Assembly (NCBI GenBank): GCA_003450735.1
Contig: DMEZ01000037.1
Coordinates: 1 to 64,000, forward strand
From: Elusimicrobiota bacterium
GTDB taxonomy: Bacteria > Elusimicrobiota > Elusimicrobia > UBA1565
Reading direction: 5' to 3'
DNA length: 64,000 nucleotides
Shown here piece after piece: positions 54,415-62,563 of the stretch. The translations under genes and the position numbers were made by a program. The notes beneath the pieces were generated by a model that saw nothing but the letters and a program-made list of their open reading frames with translations, did no database searches and was not told the DNA's origin. Position 1 is the stretch's first letter, and each line of letters begins with the position of its first letter.

Positions 54415-55663
54415 ACGGCGCGGCACCTATTTCGCGTTCCAGGGCCTCTTCATGGCCGTGCTGCTGCTCATCTTCCTCTACCACTACCGCGGCGACGAAG
54501 GCTGGATCCGGCGCTTCGCCCTCATCGTCGCCGTCCTGGTCTTCTCCCTCGGGCTCATCCGCTCTGTGTCGGCCGAGACCCTCTCCCGCGGCGTGTTCCA
54601 GACCGCCCTGTTCGTGGGCGACGCGGCGCTCGCCTCCCTCATCCTGCACTGGGCCCAGCCGCAGTCGGACCTCTACCTGCTCTATTTCATCGTCATCTTC
54701 GGCACGGCCCTGACCCGCAGCTGGGTCCAGAGCCTGGTCGTCGCCCTCCTCGCCTCCCTGCTCTACCTGGTCTCGGCCTGGTCGCCCTCGACCGGCTTCC
54801 CCTCGGAGACCGGCTTCTGGCTGCGCGTCCACCTCCTGTGGGTGTCCTCCGCGCTCATGGCCGTCCTGGCCCGCGACACGCGCGCGCTCCAGGGCGAGCA
54901 GGAGCGGCGCTACCTCGAGCACACCCTGCAGATGGAGCGCCTCGCCGCCCTGGGACAGGTGGCCGGCGAGGTGGCCCACCGCATCAAGGGCCCTCTGACC
55001 ACCATCCTCGTCAACACCGAGGTGCTGACCCGGAAGGCCTCGCTCGCCTCCGACATGCAGCGGCAGGTGGACCGCATCCACGAAGAGGCCGGCCGCTGCA
55101 AGGAGATCCTCAAGGGCCTCCTCGACCTGGGCCGCATCGAGGAGATCTACTTCACCCTCATCGACCTGCGGGATGCGCTGCGCTCGGCCCTGAAGGCCGT
55201 CGAGCCCCGCCTGCAGAAGGCCGGCGTGCGCCTCCAGGCGCGCGGGCTCGAGCGCTCGGCCCGGGTGCTCGGCGACCAGTCCCTCCTGCACGAGGCGGTC
55301 GCGGCGCTCCTGCACAACGCCCTGGACGCCCTGCCCGAGGACGGGGGGAACGTGACCTTGAGCCTGCACGACAGCGAAACCGAGCCGTGGTGGCTGCGGC
55401 TCTGGAGCCGCCCGCACTACGACGTCGCGGTCGAAGACGACGGCAGGGGCATCGAATCCAAGGACATCGAGCGCATCTTCCAGCCCTTCTACACGACCAA
55501 GCGGGAGGGGAGCGGGATGGGTCTGCCCGCCGCCCTGCGCATCCTGCAGAAGCACGAGGGCGCCCTCTCAGCCCACAGCGACGGGCCGGGTCGGGGGGCC
55601 CGCTTCGTCCTCACCCTTCCGAAAGCGGGGAAGCCCGCCCGCTCACGCAAGCCTCAGGGCTGA
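54407..55663 (+). CDS. Sensor histidine kinase, partner of the OmpR-type regulator
   Basis: A 418-residue kinase. Residues 10-165 form about six membrane helices (FQGLFMAVLLLIFLYHY, FALIVAVLVFSLGLI, SLVVALLASLLYLVSAW). The dimerisation helix has LAALGQVAGEVAHRIKGPLT with the phosphoacceptor His. The ATPase domain has HEAVAALLHNALDALPEDGG (N box), VAVEDDGRGIESKD (G1) and YTTKREGSGMGLPAALRIL (F, G2). Its sensor resembles that of the Gln-substituted kinase at 29324-30550. There is no periplasmic domain, so it probably senses membrane or intracellular signals. Confidence 0.93.
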
Positions 55664-55675
55664 AGGCACATCAGC

Positions 55676-55681
55676 TATAAT
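55676..55681 (+). promoter_or_regulatory. -10 hexamer, leaderless start of the ispH fusion gene
   Basis: TATAAT is followed by exactly 6 nt and the GTG start at 55688, with no ribosome site. Confidence 0.6.
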
Positions 55682-55687
55682 CTCCCT

Positions 55688-57409
55688 GTGGAGAAGGACG
55701 CGGGCGTCATCCTCGCCAAGACCGCCGGGTTCTGCCCCGGGGTCAAGAAGGCCATCGACCGCGTGCTCGAGCTCTCCCAGCAGGGCAAGCACCCCATCTT
55801 CACCCTCGGGCCCCTCATCCACAACGCCCAGGTCATCTCGATGCTCGAGGAGAAGGGCATCCACGCCGTGAAGTCCCTCGCCGACATCCCCGCCAAGGAG
55901 GGCGTCATCGTCCTGCGCGCCCACGGCATCACCCCCGAGCTCGAGGCCGAGGTGCGCGCCTACGGCATCGAGGTCATCGACGCCACCTGCCCGCTCGTCA
56001 AGAACGTCCACTCCGTCATCGAGAAGCACGTGGGGGAGGGCTTCACCACCGTCATCGTCGGCGACGCCGGCCACGCCGAGGTCGTGGGTCTGCAGGGCTA
56101 CGCCGGCAAGGACGCCTTCGTCGTCTCCGGGCCCGAGGAGGCCGAGCAGCTGCCGCGCCTCGAGAAGGCCCTCGTGGTCGCCCAGACCACCCAGGAGGAG
56201 GACGTCTTCGAGGCGACGGCCGAAGTGGTGCGCCGCAAGGCCGGGACCGTCGTCGTCTCCAACACCATCTGCAAGCCCACCCGCGACCGCCAGCGGGAGA
56301 CCGTCGAGCTCGCCAAGAGCTCGGACCTCGTCGTCATCGTGGGAGGCAAGCACAGCGCGAACACGGCGCGCCTGGCCGCCCTCTGCCGGCGCCTGTGCCC
56401 CGACACCGTCCACATCGAGACGGAGGAGGAGCTGGACCTCGACGCCGTCCGCTCGGCGCGCAGCGTCGCCATCACGGCGGGCGCCTCGACGCCCAGCTGG
56501 ATGACCGACCGGGTGCTCGGGCGCATCCGCGAGGCGCGCAAGACCGGCCTGCGGCCGGCCCTGCTCGACGCCGCGGGCCAGGCGCTCGAGCTCCTCATCA
56601 ACTCCTGCCTCTACACCGCGTTCGGCGCGTTCTGCCTCACCTACGTCTGCATGCGCCTGCAGGGCTGCCGCCTGCAGTGGGAGCCCGCGGCCCTCTCCGG
56701 GCTCTTCGTGCTGAGCCTGCACCTCATCAACCGCATCGGGGAGCGCGGCGTCGGCACGCTCGAGAGCCGCAAGCTCGAGCTGCTCCAGAAGCACAAGCTC
56801 CCGCTCACCGCCTCGGCCCTCCTCTCGGGCCTGGCCGCGATGGGGCTCGCCTTCGCCCTCGACCTGCGCACCTTCCTCGTCGTGGTCCTCTCCTGGGTGG
56901 TCGGCGCCCTCTACCCCTTCCGCTCCCTGTACAACCTCCAGGGCTTCCTGGACGTGCCCGGCTCCAAGGACTTCGCCACCGCGCTCGGCTGGGGCTTCGT
57001 GTGCGCGGTCGTCCCGGGCCTGCACCAGGGCATGGTCTTCTCCAAGGCGAACTACCTCGCCGTCCTCTTCGCGATCCTGCTCGTGTTCGTCCGCTCGGCG
57101 ATGCTCGGCATCAGCGCGGTCCACAGCGACCTCATCGTCGGCAAGGAGAACTTCTACAAGGCTTTGGGCGAGCGGCGCACGCACGCCGTCCTGCTGGCCA
57201 TCCAGGTGCTGCTCAGCCTCCTCCTCGTCGCCCTGCTCTCCATGCGCTGGAAGACCCCGCTCGTCGTCGCGCTCCTCCTCGCCAACCTCTACCCCATCGC
57301 CTGCCTGCTCTTCGGCTACTTCCGGCGCACCCTCAAGGGCTTCTGGGCCGAGACCCTCGTGGACGGCCAGTTCCTCTTCTTCGCCCTGCTCGCCTGGCTC
57401 AGCCGCTGA
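55688..57409 (+). CDS. ispH: IspH (HMBPP reductase) fused to a UbiA-like membrane domain
   Basis: A 573-residue protein. Residues 1-285 are IspH, the last enzyme of the MEP isoprenoid pathway, with its three cluster cysteines in KTAGFCPGVKKA, DATCPLVKNV and SNTICKPTRDR, the catalytic TTQEED, the RAHGIT His and the GGKHSANT motif. From residue 295 to the end there are about eight membrane helices; FVLSLHLINRIGERGVGTLE and LYPFRSLYNLQGFLDVPGSK recall UbiA-type prenyltransferases, with the first Asp-rich motif degenerate. Normal IspH is about 300 residues. The fusion could channel isoprenoid diphosphates to a membrane acceptor; this is inference. GTG start, TATAAT six bases upstream. Confidence 0.9.
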   Translation: MEKDAGVILAKTAGFCPGVKKAIDRVLELSQQGKHPIFTLGPLIHNAQVISMLEEKGIHAVKSLADIPAKEGVIVLRAHGITPELEAEVRAYGIEVIDATCPLVKNVHSVIEKHVGEGFTTVIVGDAGHAEVVGLQGYAGKDAFVVSGPEEAEQLPRLEKALVVAQTTQEEDVFEATAEVVRRKAGTVVVSNTICKPTRDRQRETVELAKSSDLVVIVGGKHSANTARLAALCRRLCPDTVHIETEEELDLDAVRSARSVAITAGASTPSWMTDRVLGRIREARKTGLRPALLDAAGQALELLINSCLYTAFGAFCLTYVCMRLQGCRLQWEPAALSGLFVLSLHLINRIGERGVGTLESRKLELLQKHKLPLTASALLSGLAAMGLAFALDLRTFLVVVLSWVVGALYPFRSLYNLQGFLDVPGSKDFATALGWGFVCAVVPGLHQGMVFSKANYLAVLFAILLVFVRSAMLGISAVHSDLIVGKENFYKALGERRTHAVLLAIQVLLSLLLVALLSMRWKTPLVVALLLANLYPIACLLFGYFRRTLKGFWAETLVDGQFLFFALLAWLSR

Positions 57410-57418
57410 AGGCTTTGC

Positions 57419-57424
57419 TATACT
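57419..57424 (+). promoter_or_regulatory. -10 hexamer upstream of the structured leader
   Basis: TATACT lies about 150 nt before the COG2403-type gene, just after the ispH fusion. A start here would give a leader of roughly 140 nt. No clear -35 is seen. Confidence 0.4.
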
Positions 57425-57429
57425 CTCCC

Positions 57430-57571
57430 TTACGGGAGCGTTGAAGGACCGTTTTGGGCGACGCGCCCGGTGCAGGCGGGTCTCCGCACGGCGTGCTACG
57501 CGGTCCGCCCCAACCGGGATTCCGCTTCGATTCGGCTCCCCAATCCAAGCAAGAGAATCGAGGAGGGTCCA
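57430..57571 (+). ncRNA. Candidate structured 5' leader (cis-regulatory RNA)
   Basis: Several helices can be drawn. GGACCG (57446-57451) pairs with CGGTCC (57501-57506) to close a multibranch region containing GGGCG-ACG-CGCCC (57456-57468). CGATTC (57528-57533) pairs with GAATCG (57555-57560), directly abutting the AGGAGGG ribosome site (57561-57567). A CTCCC/GGGAG hairpin precedes them. The last helix could control access to the ribosome site. It matches no riboswitch class I know. Confidence 0.4.
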
Positions 57572-58936
57572 ATGCCGACCTCTACCCGCAAGAACGTCAT
57601 CATCATGGGCGCCGCCGGACGCGACTTCCATGACTTCAACGTGTTCTGGAAGCGCCAGCCGGAGTACCGGGTGGTCGCCTTCACGGCCGCCCAGATCCCG
57701 GACATCGCCGGCCGGGTCTACCCGCGCGAGCTCGCCGGCCCGGCGTACCCCAAGGGCATCCCCATCGAGGCCGAGAGCGAGGTCTCGGAGCTCATCCGCC
57801 GGCACGACGTGAAGGAAGTCTCGCTCGCCTACTCCGACCTCAACCACATCGACGTCATGCACAAGGCGTCCATCGTCAACGCCGCGGGCGCCGACTTCCG
57901 CCTGATGGGCTGGCGGCAGACCATGGTGGCCTCCCGGAAGCCCGTCATCGCGGTCTGCGCGGTCCGCACCGGCTGCGGCAAGAGCCAGACGACCCGCAAG
58001 GTCTGCGAGATCCTCAAGACCCTGGGCAAGACCATCGCCGTCATCCGCCACCCGATGCCCTACGGCGACCTCAAGAAGCAGATCTGCCAGCGCTTCGCCA
58101 CCCTCGACGACCTCGACCTCCACAAGTGCACCATCGAGGAGCGCGAGGAGTACGAGCCGCACATCATGGCGGGCAACGTGGTCTACGCCGGCGTGGATTA
58201 CGAGCGCATCCTGCGCAGCGCCGAAGCCGAGGCCGACGTGATCGTCTGGGACGGCGGCAACAACGACCTGCCCTTCTACAAGCCGGACCTGCACATCACC
58301 GTGACCGACCCGCACCGGGCCGGCCACGAGATGACCTACTACCCCGGCGAGACGAACCTGCGCATGGCGGACATGATCATCGTCAACAAGGTGGACACCG
58401 CCCTACGGGAAAGCGTCGAGCTGGTCGAAGCCAACGTCCGTCTGGCCAACCCGCGCGCCCTCATCCTCCGCGCGGAGTCCCCGGTCACGGTGGACGAGCC
58501 CGAGGCCGTCAAGGGCAAGCGGGTGCTCGTCGTCGAGGACGGGCCGACCCTGACCCACGGCGAGATGGCCTACGGCGCCGGCCACGTGGCCGCGCGGCAG
58601 GCCGGGGCCCGCAAGATCGTGGACCCGCGCCCCTACGCGGTGGGCTCCATCAAGAGGACCTTCGAGCGCTACCGGCACATCAAGGAGATCCTCCCGGCCA
58701 TGGGCTACGGCGACCGGCAGATGGCGGAGCTCCGGCAGACCATCAACGCCACGCCCTGCGACACGGTCATCATCGGCACGCCCATCGACCTCTCCCGCAT
58801 GCTGAAGTTCAACAAGCACTCCGTGCGCGTGCGCTACGAGCTCAAGGAGAAGCAGCCCAGCCTCCTGCGCGGCCGCATCGTCGCGGCGGTGGGGGGGCGC
58901 TCCTGCTCCTCCCGCAAGGCCCTGGCGCGCTGCTAG
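57572..58936 (+). CDS. COG2403-type P-loop GTPase (cyclic 2,3-diphosphoglycerate synthetase-like)
   Basis: A 454-residue protein read from the ATG at 57572 with AGGAGGG upstream. The first 125 residues look like a Rossmann-type domain (NVIIMGAAGRDFHDFNVFWK, EVSLAYSDLNHIDVMHKAS). A P-loop follows at VCAVRTGCGKSQTTRKVCE, then VIVWDGGNNDLPFYKPDLHI and DMIIVNKVDTA, the NKxD-like guanine motif. This is the pattern of COG2403 predicted GTPases, which include the archaeal cyclic 2,3-diphosphoglycerate synthetase; the bacterial role is unsettled. It precedes ornithine aminotransferase, hinting at a link to arginine/ornithine metabolism. A strong terminator follows. Confidence 0.85.
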   Translation: MPTSTRKNVIIMGAAGRDFHDFNVFWKRQPEYRVVAFTAAQIPDIAGRVYPRELAGPAYPKGIPIEAESEVSELIRRHDVKEVSLAYSDLNHIDVMHKASIVNAAGADFRLMGWRQTMVASRKPVIAVCAVRTGCGKSQTTRKVCEILKTLGKTIAVIRHPMPYGDLKKQICQRFATLDDLDLHKCTIEEREEYEPHIMAGNVVYAGVDYERILRSAEAEADVIVWDGGNNDLPFYKPDLHITVTDPHRAGHEMTYYPGETNLRMADMIIVNKVDTALRESVELVEANVRLANPRALILRAESPVTVDEPEAVKGKRVLVVEDGPTLTHGEMAYGAGHVAARQAGARKIVDPRPYAVGSIKRTFERYRHIKEILPAMGYGDRQMAELRQTINATPCDTVIIGTPIDLSRMLKFNKHSVRVRYELKEKQPSLLRGRIVAAVGGRSCSSRKALARC

Positions 58937-58950
58937 GAGCCTGGAGCCAA

Positions 58951-58984
58951 GGCCCTACCGCCGGTCGGATACGGCGGGGGGCCC
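58951..58984 (+). terminator. Strong hairpin terminator after the COG2403-type gene
   Basis: GGCCC-T-ACCGCCG (58951-58963) pairs with CGGCGGGGGGCC (58972-58983) around GTCGGATA, followed by CTGATTTTGG. It separates this gene from rocD, which has a candidate -10 (TAAGAT, 58994-58999) just downstream. Confidence 0.65.
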
Positions 58985-59032
58985 TGATTTTGGTAAGATT
59001 CAAGCCACAGACCCGCGCAGGAGGAACCGTCC

Positions 59033-60259
59033 ATGACCACCACGGCCGCCGCCCCCCAGACCGAATCCCAGAAGCTCATCGAGCTCGGCGACAAGTTCGG
59101 AGCCCACAACTATCATCCCCTTCCCATCGTCATCTCCAAGGCGAAGGGCGTCTGGGTGTACGACCCCGAGGGCAACAAGTACATGGACATGCTGAGCGCC
59201 TACAGCGCGCTCAACCACGGCCACCTGCACCCGAAGGTCCTCAAGGCCCTGGCCGAGCAGGCCAGGAAGGTCACCCTCACCTCCCGGGCCTTCCACAACG
59301 ACCAGCTCGGCTTCCTCTACAAGGAGCTCAGCGAGCTCTCGGGCTACGAGGTGTCCTTGCCCATGAACAGCGGCGCCGAGGCCGTCGAGACGGCCGTCAA
59401 GACCGCCCGCAAGTGGGCCTGCCTGAAGAAGGGCTTCGCTCAGGACCGCGCCGAGATCATCGTCTGCGCCAACAACTTCCACGGCCGCACCGTCACCATC
59501 GTCAGCTTCTCCACCGACGAGCAGTACCGCCGCGACTTCGGCCCCTTCACGCCCGGCTTCAAGGTCATCCCCTACGGCGACGCCGACGCCCTGAAGAAGG
59601 CCATCACCCCGAACACCTGCGCCTTCCTCGTCGAGCCCATCCAGTGCGAGGCGGGCATCCTCATCCCGCCGCCGGGCTACCTCAAGGCCGTGCGCGAGAT
59701 CTGCTCGAAGGCCGGCATCCTGCTGATGTTCGACGAGATCCAGACCGGCCTGGGCCGCACGGGCAAGATATTCTGCTGGCAGCACGAGGACGCCCGGCCC
59801 GACGTCCTCATCCTCGGCAAGGCCCTGGGCGGCGGGATCCTGCCCATCTCGGCCGTGCTGGCGAACAAGGAGGTCCTCGGCGTCTTCAAGCCCGGCGACC
59901 ACGGCAGCACCTTCGGCGGCAACCCGCTCGCCTGCGCGGTGGCCCGCGCCGCCCTGAAGTCCATGATCGAGGAGGGCCTCATCGAGCGCTCCCACGAGCT
60001 CGGCGAGTACCTGATCGGCCGCTTCTGCGACCTCAAGAGCCCCTACATCAAGGAAGTCCGCGGGCGCGGCCTGCTCATCGGCATCGAGCTCAAGCCCTCC
60101 GCGGGCGGCGCGCGCCGCTTCTGCGAGGCCCTCATGAAGGAAGGGATGCTCTGCAAGGAGACCCACGAGCACGTCATCCGCCTGGCCCCGCCGCTCGTCA
60201 TCACCAAGAAGGAGCTGGACTGGGCCTTCGAGCGTCTGCGCAAGGTCCTCTCCGAGTAA
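59033..60259 (+). CDS. rocD: Ornithine aminotransferase
   Basis: A 408-residue class III aminotransferase. Landmarks are WVYDPEGNKYMDMLSAYSAL, then NHGHLHPKVLKAL, PMNSGAEAVETAVKTARKWA (typical of ornithine aminotransferase), NNFHGRTVTIVSFSTD, VEPIQCEAGI, LLMFDEIQTGLGRTGK, ILGKALGGGILPISAV with the PLP Lys, and GDHGSTFGGNPLACAVA. It converts ornithine and 2-oxoglutarate to glutamate semialdehyde and glutamate. AGGAGG precedes the ATG. Length matches the family (about 400). The CDF transporter gene follows on the same strand. Confidence 0.95.
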   Translation: MTTTAAAPQTESQKLIELGDKFGAHNYHPLPIVISKAKGVWVYDPEGNKYMDMLSAYSALNHGHLHPKVLKALAEQARKVTLTSRAFHNDQLGFLYKELSELSGYEVSLPMNSGAEAVETAVKTARKWACLKKGFAQDRAEIIVCANNFHGRTVTIVSFSTDEQYRRDFGPFTPGFKVIPYGDADALKKAITPNTCAFLVEPIQCEAGILIPPPGYLKAVREICSKAGILLMFDEIQTGLGRTGKIFCWQHEDARPDVLILGKALGGGILPISAVLANKEVLGVFKPGDHGSTFGGNPLACAVARAALKSMIEEGLIERSHELGEYLIGRFCDLKSPYIKEVRGRGLLIGIELKPSAGGARRFCEALMKEGMLCKETHEHVIRLAPPLVITKKELDWAFERLRKVLSE

Positions 60260-60317
60260 GGGCCCAGCCACGGACGAAGCCCGAGCGGCGGCCGACCGGG
60301 AAAAGCGCCAAGTCGCG

Positions 60318-61676
60318 TTGGCGTCCGTCTACGCGGCCGTCCTGCTCACCGCCGCCAAGCTCGGCGTCGGCCTCTGGACGAACAGCCTCGGCCTCCTCTC
60401 GGAGGCGGCGCACTCGGGCCTGGACCTCGTCGCGGCGGTCGTCACCTGGCTGACCGTCCGGGTCTCGAGCCGGCCCGCCGACCGCCAGCACACCTACGGC
60501 CACGGCAAGTTCGAGAACCTCTCGGCCCTCTTCGAGACCCTGCTCCTCGTCCTCACCTGCGTCTGGATCTCCTGGGAGGCCTTCGAGCGGCTCTTCTTCG
60601 TCTCGAAGCACGTGGACGTCAACGTCTGGTCGTTCGGCGTGGTGCTCCTCTCCATCGCCGTGGACTATACCCGCTCCCGGGCCCTCAAGCGGGTCGCCGA
60701 CAAGTACCAGAGCCAGGCCCTGGAGGCGGACGCCCTCCATTTCTCCACCGACATCTGGTCGTCCTGCGTCGTCCTCGTCGGCCTCATCGGGGTGCTCATC
60801 GCCCACCGCTTCGAGAGCCTGGCCTTCCTCGCGAGGGCCGACGCGCTGGCGGCGCTCGGGGTCGCCGTGATCGTCCTCAAGGTGTGCTGGGGTCTCGGCC
60901 GCAAGTCGGTCGACGACCTGCTCGACGCCGTCCCGGAGGAGCTGCACGACAAGGTCTACCAGGCCGCCAAGGTGAGGGGGGTCCTCGACGTGCGCCAGGT
61001 GCGGGTCCGGCGCAGCGGGCCCGAGGTGTTCGCCGACGTGACCATCGCCGTGGGCCACGGGGTCGCCTTCGAGGCCGCCCACGCCGTGGCGGAGCGCGCG
61101 GAAGCCGCCATCCGCGCGGCGGTCCCCGGCGCGGATGTCGTCATCCACGCCGAGCCGGTGGAGGAGCGGCGGGAGGACCTCCTCACGCGCACCCGCATCC
61201 TCGCGGCCCGGCACGGCCTGGGCGCCCACGCCGTGCGCATCTACGACGAGGCGGGCCGGCGCTCGATCGAGCTCCACCTCGAGGTCGCCGACGACCTCAA
61301 GCTCGACGAGGCCCACCAGCTCGCCGACGATTTCGAGAAGGCCCTGCGCCAGGCCGTCCCGGACCTCGCGGGCGTGGTCACCCACATCGAGCCGGCCGGG
61401 GAACGCGCGGCCACCCTCAAGGCCGAGCCGGCCGGGGAGGGGGAGATCCAGCGCGCCCTCCTCAAGTTCCTCAAGGCCCAGAAGATCAGCGCCCACCTGC
61501 ACGACATCCAGGTGCGGCTCGCGGGGGGAGAGCTGCAGGTCTCCCTCCACTGCGCCCTCGCCGGCTCGACCGGCATCCAGGACGCGCACGGCATCACGGA
61601 GCGCATCGAGAAGCATTTGCGCTCCCAGGTCCCCTTCGTCGGCCGGGTGGTCATCCACGTCGAGCCGACAGACTGA
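60318..61676 (+). CDS. Cation-diffusion-facilitator transporter with long C-terminal extension
   Basis: A 452-residue protein counted from a TTG. CDF hallmarks are SLGLLSEAAHSGLDLVAAVV (site A in TM2, with Asp), HTYGHGKFENLSALFE, and EADALHFSTDIWSSCVVLVG (TM5, His and Asp). Family-like sequence (DREKRQVALASV) continues upstream of the TTG with no ATG, GTG or TTG before the rocD stop region, so the true start is unclear. Typical CDF proteins have about 300 residues. Here the C-terminus has three successive cytoplasmic dimerisation-like domains (RVLDVRQVRVRRSG, AVRIYDEAGRRSIELHLEV, SAHLHDIQVRLAGGELQV). Probably exports Zn, Mn, Fe or Co. Confidence 0.9.
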   Translation: MASVYAAVLLTAAKLGVGLWTNSLGLLSEAAHSGLDLVAAVVTWLTVRVSSRPADRQHTYGHGKFENLSALFETLLLVLTCVWISWEAFERLFFVSKHVDVNVWSFGVVLLSIAVDYTRSRALKRVADKYQSQALEADALHFSTDIWSSCVVLVGLIGVLIAHRFESLAFLARADALAALGVAVIVLKVCWGLGRKSVDDLLDAVPEELHDKVYQAAKVRGVLDVRQVRVRRSGPEVFADVTIAVGHGVAFEAAHAVAERAEAAIRAAVPGADVVIHAEPVEERREDLLTRTRILAARHGLGAHAVRIYDEAGRRSIELHLEVADDLKLDEAHQLADDFEKALRQAVPDLAGVVTHIEPAGERAATLKAEPAGEGEIQRALLKFLKAQKISAHLHDIQVRLAGGELQVSLHCALAGSTGIQDAHGITERIEKHLRSQVPFVGRVVIHVEPTD

Positions 61677-61691
61677 CCCTCAGGAGGCTTC

Positions 61692-62555
61692 ATGGCACGA
61701 GACGACGACGAGCTGGACGCCGGAGAGATCGCAGCGAAGAACGCGGGCAAGGTGCTCAGCGCCCTGCTCGCCCTCGCCGTAGCGTTCCTGCTCTGGTCTT
61801 GCGTGGTGTTCATCCCCGCCGGCCACGAGGGGGTGCTCTTCAACAAGCTGACGGGCTCGGTGAGCGACAAGACCCTGACGCAGGGCTGGAAGCTGCGCGT
61901 GCCGATCCTCACGAAGGTCATCGTCTACGACTGCCGCCGCAAGGCCTACACCATGTCCATGACCGCCGACGAGGGCACGCGGATGGGGCAGTCGGACACC
62001 AACTGGTCGCCGACCGCCGACGGCAACATGGTCGGGGTGGACGTGACGGTCTGGTACCGCATCCCGGCGGACACGGCCGGCCGGGTGTACACCCACCTCG
62101 GCAACCAGGAGTGGTGCGAGGAGCAGGTGATCCGCCCCATCATCCGCAACGCCGTGCGTTTGACCGTGGCCCGCTACACGGCGCCGGAGATCTACGGCAA
62201 CAAGCGCACCGAGATCCAGGACAAGGTCAAGGAGCTCATCGCCAAGTCCTTCCTGGACGACAACTACTTCTCGCTGGACGGCGACGGCGTATTCCTCCGC
62301 GACGTCCACCTGACGCCCTCCTACCAGCGCAGCATCGAGGAGAAGGTGGCGGCCCAGCAGGCCATCCAGCGCAAGCAGTTCGAGGTGGAGCAGGCCAAGC
62401 AGGAGGCGATGGCCATCAAGATCAAGAACGACGCCCTCGCCGCCGCGAAGAGCTACCTCCAGCTGAGGACCATCGAGATGCTGGAGAAGAAGGACTTCAA
62501 GGTGATGGTCGTCCCCCAGAGCCAGGGGCTCATCCTCAACCTGCAGGACAAGTAG
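61692..62555 (+). CDS. SPFH/prohibitin (band 7) domain membrane protein
   Basis: A 287-residue protein with one N-terminal membrane helix (VLSALLALAVAFLLWSCVVF), then an SPFH domain (FIPAGHEGVLFNKLTGSVSD, LTQGWKLRVPILTKVIVYDC, VGVDVTVWYRIPADTAGRVY) and a C-terminal coiled coil (QQAIQRKQFEVEQAKQEAMA). The layout matches prohibitin-like proteins, which form large membrane rings and modulate proteases. AGGAGG precedes the ATG. It follows the CDF gene by 15 nt, so the two are co-transcribed. Confidence 0.93.
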   Translation: MARDDDELDAGEIAAKNAGKVLSALLALAVAFLLWSCVVFIPAGHEGVLFNKLTGSVSDKTLTQGWKLRVPILTKVIVYDCRRKAYTMSMTADEGTRMGQSDTNWSPTADGNMVGVDVTVWYRIPADTAGRVYTHLGNQEWCEEQVIRPIIRNAVRLTVARYTAPEIYGNKRTEIQDKVKELIAKSFLDDNYFSLDGDGVFLRDVHLTPSYQRSIEEKVAAQQAIQRKQFEVEQAKQEAMAIKIKNDALAAAKSYLQLRTIEMLEKKDFKVMVVPQSQGLILNLQDK

Positions 62556-62563
62556 CCGGCAGG

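Noticed and set aside
55643..58327. 894-codon minus-strand frame
   Set aside because: Antisense shadow of the ispH fusion and the COG2403-type gene, both with complete motifs.
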